5,557 bases of DNA from an uncultured Synergistia bacterium (GTDB lineage Bacteria; Eremiobacterota; SpSt-956; JAKJGF01), in the NCBI GenBank assembly GCA_937888925.1, contig CALARM010000733.1:1-5557 (forward strand). The letters run 5' to 3'. The notes beneath the pieces are model-generated. The model saw only the letters and a program-made list of their open reading frames with translations. It ran no database searches and had not been told where the DNA came from. Below are positions 4,393-5,557 of the stretch, in pieces (the first letter of the stretch is position 1; each line of letters begins with the position of its first letter). The position numbers and the translations under genes are program-made.

Positions 4393-5331
4393 TCACGATC
4401 CTTCTCTTTCAAAGACTTTCCCCAGAGCAGAAGGCCCTCTCGCCTTACCTGTTACAAAGATAAGCGCAAGGATTGTAATGATATATGGAGCCATAACTGC
4501 ATATTCATAGGGGATACCGATATTCAATACCTGAAGTCTCAACTGAAGGGCATCTATCATGCTGAACAGGAATGCTCCTCCCATAATGCCGAAAGGATTC
4601 CATCTGCCGAAATAAACAAGAGCGACTGCAATAAACCCCCTTCCGCCCGCTATGTTATCCACAAATGCCGCTTCCTCCTGTCCTATCGTAAGAAATGCTC
4701 CTCCCAGGGCTGCAAGAACTGAGCCTGTTATGACACATATATATCTTGTCTTTTCTACGGATACTCCGATGGAATCTGCGGCATGAGGGTTTTCTCCTGC
4801 CGCTCTTATTTTTAAACCCCAGGTGGTTTTAAAGAGTATGAACCAGGAAAGAGGAACCAGCAGTAGTGCAAGATAGACCATGCAGTTCTGATTGAACAGG
4901 ATCTCTCCTATAAAAGGTATTTTTGAGAGTAAAGGCACAGGGAAGGGGCTGAACCCTTTTGTCTGTGCTATTGATCCCATGGTCAGTCGGAAAAACAACC
5001 CTGACAGACCCATGCCAAGTATGTAAATACCTATACCGTTTATTTCCTGATCACCTTTCAGGGTAATACTTGCAAAAGACATGATGAGCCCAAAGATTAA
5101 TCCTGTAATTACTGCTCCCGTTATGGCAAGCAAAAGATTGCCTGTCTTAAAGGCTATGAAAAAACTGACAAAAGCTCCTACCATCATTATGCCTTCCACT
5201 CCCAGGTTTAACACGCCGCTTCTCTGTGAATACATTTCACCTGTGGAAGCAAGCAGAAATGGCGCGGAAAGCCTTACACCTGCATTTAACAGGCCTGTCA
5301 TTACCCCTGTCTGTAATAGTTCGTTTAACAT
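4393..5331 (-). CDS. nupQ: ABC importer permease, NupQ/YufQ-like (nucleoside or simple sugar)
   Basis: This 312-residue polytopic inner-membrane protein of the BPD_transp_2 family is one of the two membrane subunits of a BMP-type importer. Visible family marks are LNLGVEGIMMVGA (41-53), a QEINGIGI segment (95-102), the coupling-loop motif RAAGENPHAADSIGV (176-190) that contacts the ATPase, and GGRGFIAVALVYFGRWNP (229-246). About eight to ten hydrophobic segments fill the rest, and the length is normal. I prefer ATG 5331, preceded by AGGTGA at 5 bases, over GTG 5340, which overlaps the upstream stop as GTGA but lacks a spaced ribosome site. It follows the partner permease at 5337 and was surely co-transcribed with it. 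The ATPase and lipoprotein genes are not in the window. Purine nucleosides are the likely cargo from family precedent, but related systems carry other small molecules. Confidence 0.88.
   Translation of the reverse strand: MLNELLQTGVMTGLLNAGVRLSAPFLLASTGEMYSQRSGVLNLGVEGIMMVGAFVSFFIAFKTGNLLLAITGAVITGLIFGLIMSFASITLKGDQEINGIGIYILGMGLSGLFFRLTMGSIAQTKGFSPFPVPLLSKIPFIGEILFNQNCMVYLALLLVPLSWFILFKTTWGLKIRAAGENPHAADSIGVSVEKTRYICVITGSVLAALGGAFLTIGQEEAAFVDNIAGGRGFIAVALVYFGRWNPFGIMGGAFLFSMIDALQLRLQVLNIGIPYEYAVMAPYIITILALIFVTGKARGPSALGKVFEREGS
4400..4635 (-). repeat. Direct repeat partner of 3275-3510 (permease 3' end)
   Basis: This part of the intact permease gene pairs with the orphan 3' fragment, offset by 1125 bases, same orientation, about 91% identical over the first 226 bases by hand count. 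The two copies flank the toxin-antitoxin cassette. Confidence 0.85.
4963..5326 (-). repeat. Direct repeat partner of 1-364 (permease 5' part)
   Basis: This part of the intact permease gene matches bases 1-364 in the same orientation with 36 mismatches in 364 and no gaps. The offset is 4962 bases. The similarity may continue beyond the left edge, because base 1 is still inside the match. Confidence 0.9.
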
Positions 5332-5336
5332 ATTTT

Positions 5337-5342
5337 TCACCT
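5337..5342 (-). promoter_or_regulatory. Ribosome binding site of the intact permease, overlapping the upstream stop codon
   Basis: AGGTGA on the minus strand contains the TGA stop of the upstream permease and stands 5 bases before ATG 5331. This arrangement indicates translational coupling of the two permeases and supports ATG 5331 over GTG 5340. Confidence 0.6.
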
Positions 5343-5557
5343 TTCACGACTCACCATCTTCAAAATCTTTTTCCCTAAAATATCACTGCTTGCCACAAAA
5401 ATAACAATCAATCCCTGAATTACATAGACCATAGAGCCTGGAACTCCCATGGATCTCTGAAGCATATCTGCTCCTACAAGTAGTGAACCGAATAAAAATG
5501 ATGCAGGTATACAGGCCAGCGGATGAAGTCTTCCGAAGAGTGCCACCACTATGCCGG
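5337..5557 (-). CDS. nupP: 3' end of the partner ABC permease, NupP/YufP-like (partial)
   Basis: The last 72 codons of a second BPD_transp_2 permease run in from the right edge. The visible motif GIVVALFGRLHPLACIPASF matches the conserved G.AVAL.GR.HP segment of NupP/YufP subunits. It is followed by a hydrophobic stretch, GADMLQRSMGVP, and a final membrane segment (YVIQGLIVIFVASSDI), then a basic cytoplasmic tail ending VSRER. The paired permease starts 5 bases beyond its TGA, the usual order NupP then NupQ, and the two should form the heterodimeric channel of one importer. The frame continues past 5557 and its start is outside the window. The GTG at 5549 is internal, not a start. Confidence 0.85.
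   Translation of the reverse strand, partial: GIVVALFGRLHPLACIPASFLFGSLLVGADMLQRSMGVPGSMVYVIQGLIVIFVASSDILGKKILKMVSRER

Noticed and set aside
4224..4412. Complete small minus-strand gene of 62 codons
   Set aside because: It starts with TTG inside the permease gene and its second half is antisense to the antitoxin. Only the middle 27 codons are kept as a weak possible remnant.
5337..5549. Complete 70-residue protein starting at GTG 5549
   Set aside because: The frame is open to the window edge and the upstream residues continue the permease motif, so this is an internal GTG of a longer gene.

Overview
The window is bacterial chromosomal DNA of moderately low GC. Most genes lie on the minus strand. 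Short Shine-Dalgarno-led genes, a two-permease ABC nucleoside/sugar importer, an exported TPR protein, an FG-GAP-type protein, an ankyrin remnant, an IS110-family remnant and a HigB/HigA-type toxin-antitoxin pair suggest an uncultured or environmental bacterium with a repeat-rich accessory genome. The sequence alone does not fix the phylum.

Layout, right to left along minus-strand transcription. First comes the 3' end of one ABC permease (NupP/YufP-like, 5337-5557, cut by the window edge). Five bases later follows a complete second permease (NupQ/YufQ-like, 4393-5331). Next is an AT-rich toxin-antitoxin operon on the plus strand (3652-4294) with its own sigma70-type promoter and a palindrome in the promoter spacer. 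Beyond it lies an orphan 3' fragment of a NupQ paralogue (3271-3528). A probable two-gene minus-strand operon follows: an exported 10-repeat TPR protein (2061-3203) and an exported protein with two FG-GAP-like DxDGDG loops and a C-terminal NTF2-like region (942-2033). The left end is a junkyard: an IS110-type transposase 3' end (548-727, plus strand), an ankyrin-repeat 3' end (413-547, minus strand), a GC-rich hairpin (369-391), and the 5' part of another NupQ copy without its start codon (1-364).

The most informative structure is the permease mosaic. Two separate blocks match the intact NupQ gene without indels at about 90% identity by hand count: 1-364 against 4963-5326, and 3275-3500 against 4400-4625. 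The 3'-end pair flanks the toxin-antitoxin cassette as direct repeats 1125 bases apart. Deletion between them by homologous recombination is possible, and the toxin-antitoxin pair could select against it. The toxin itself appears to be read from a leaderless mRNA, while its antitoxin has a strong ribosome site inside the toxin gene.

I see no tRNA, rRNA, CRISPR array or clear riboswitch, and no convincing intrinsic terminator. I do not claim a wholly new system. The leaderless toxin operon lodged between paralogous gene ends and the exported TPR/FG-GAP pair are the parts most worth following up.
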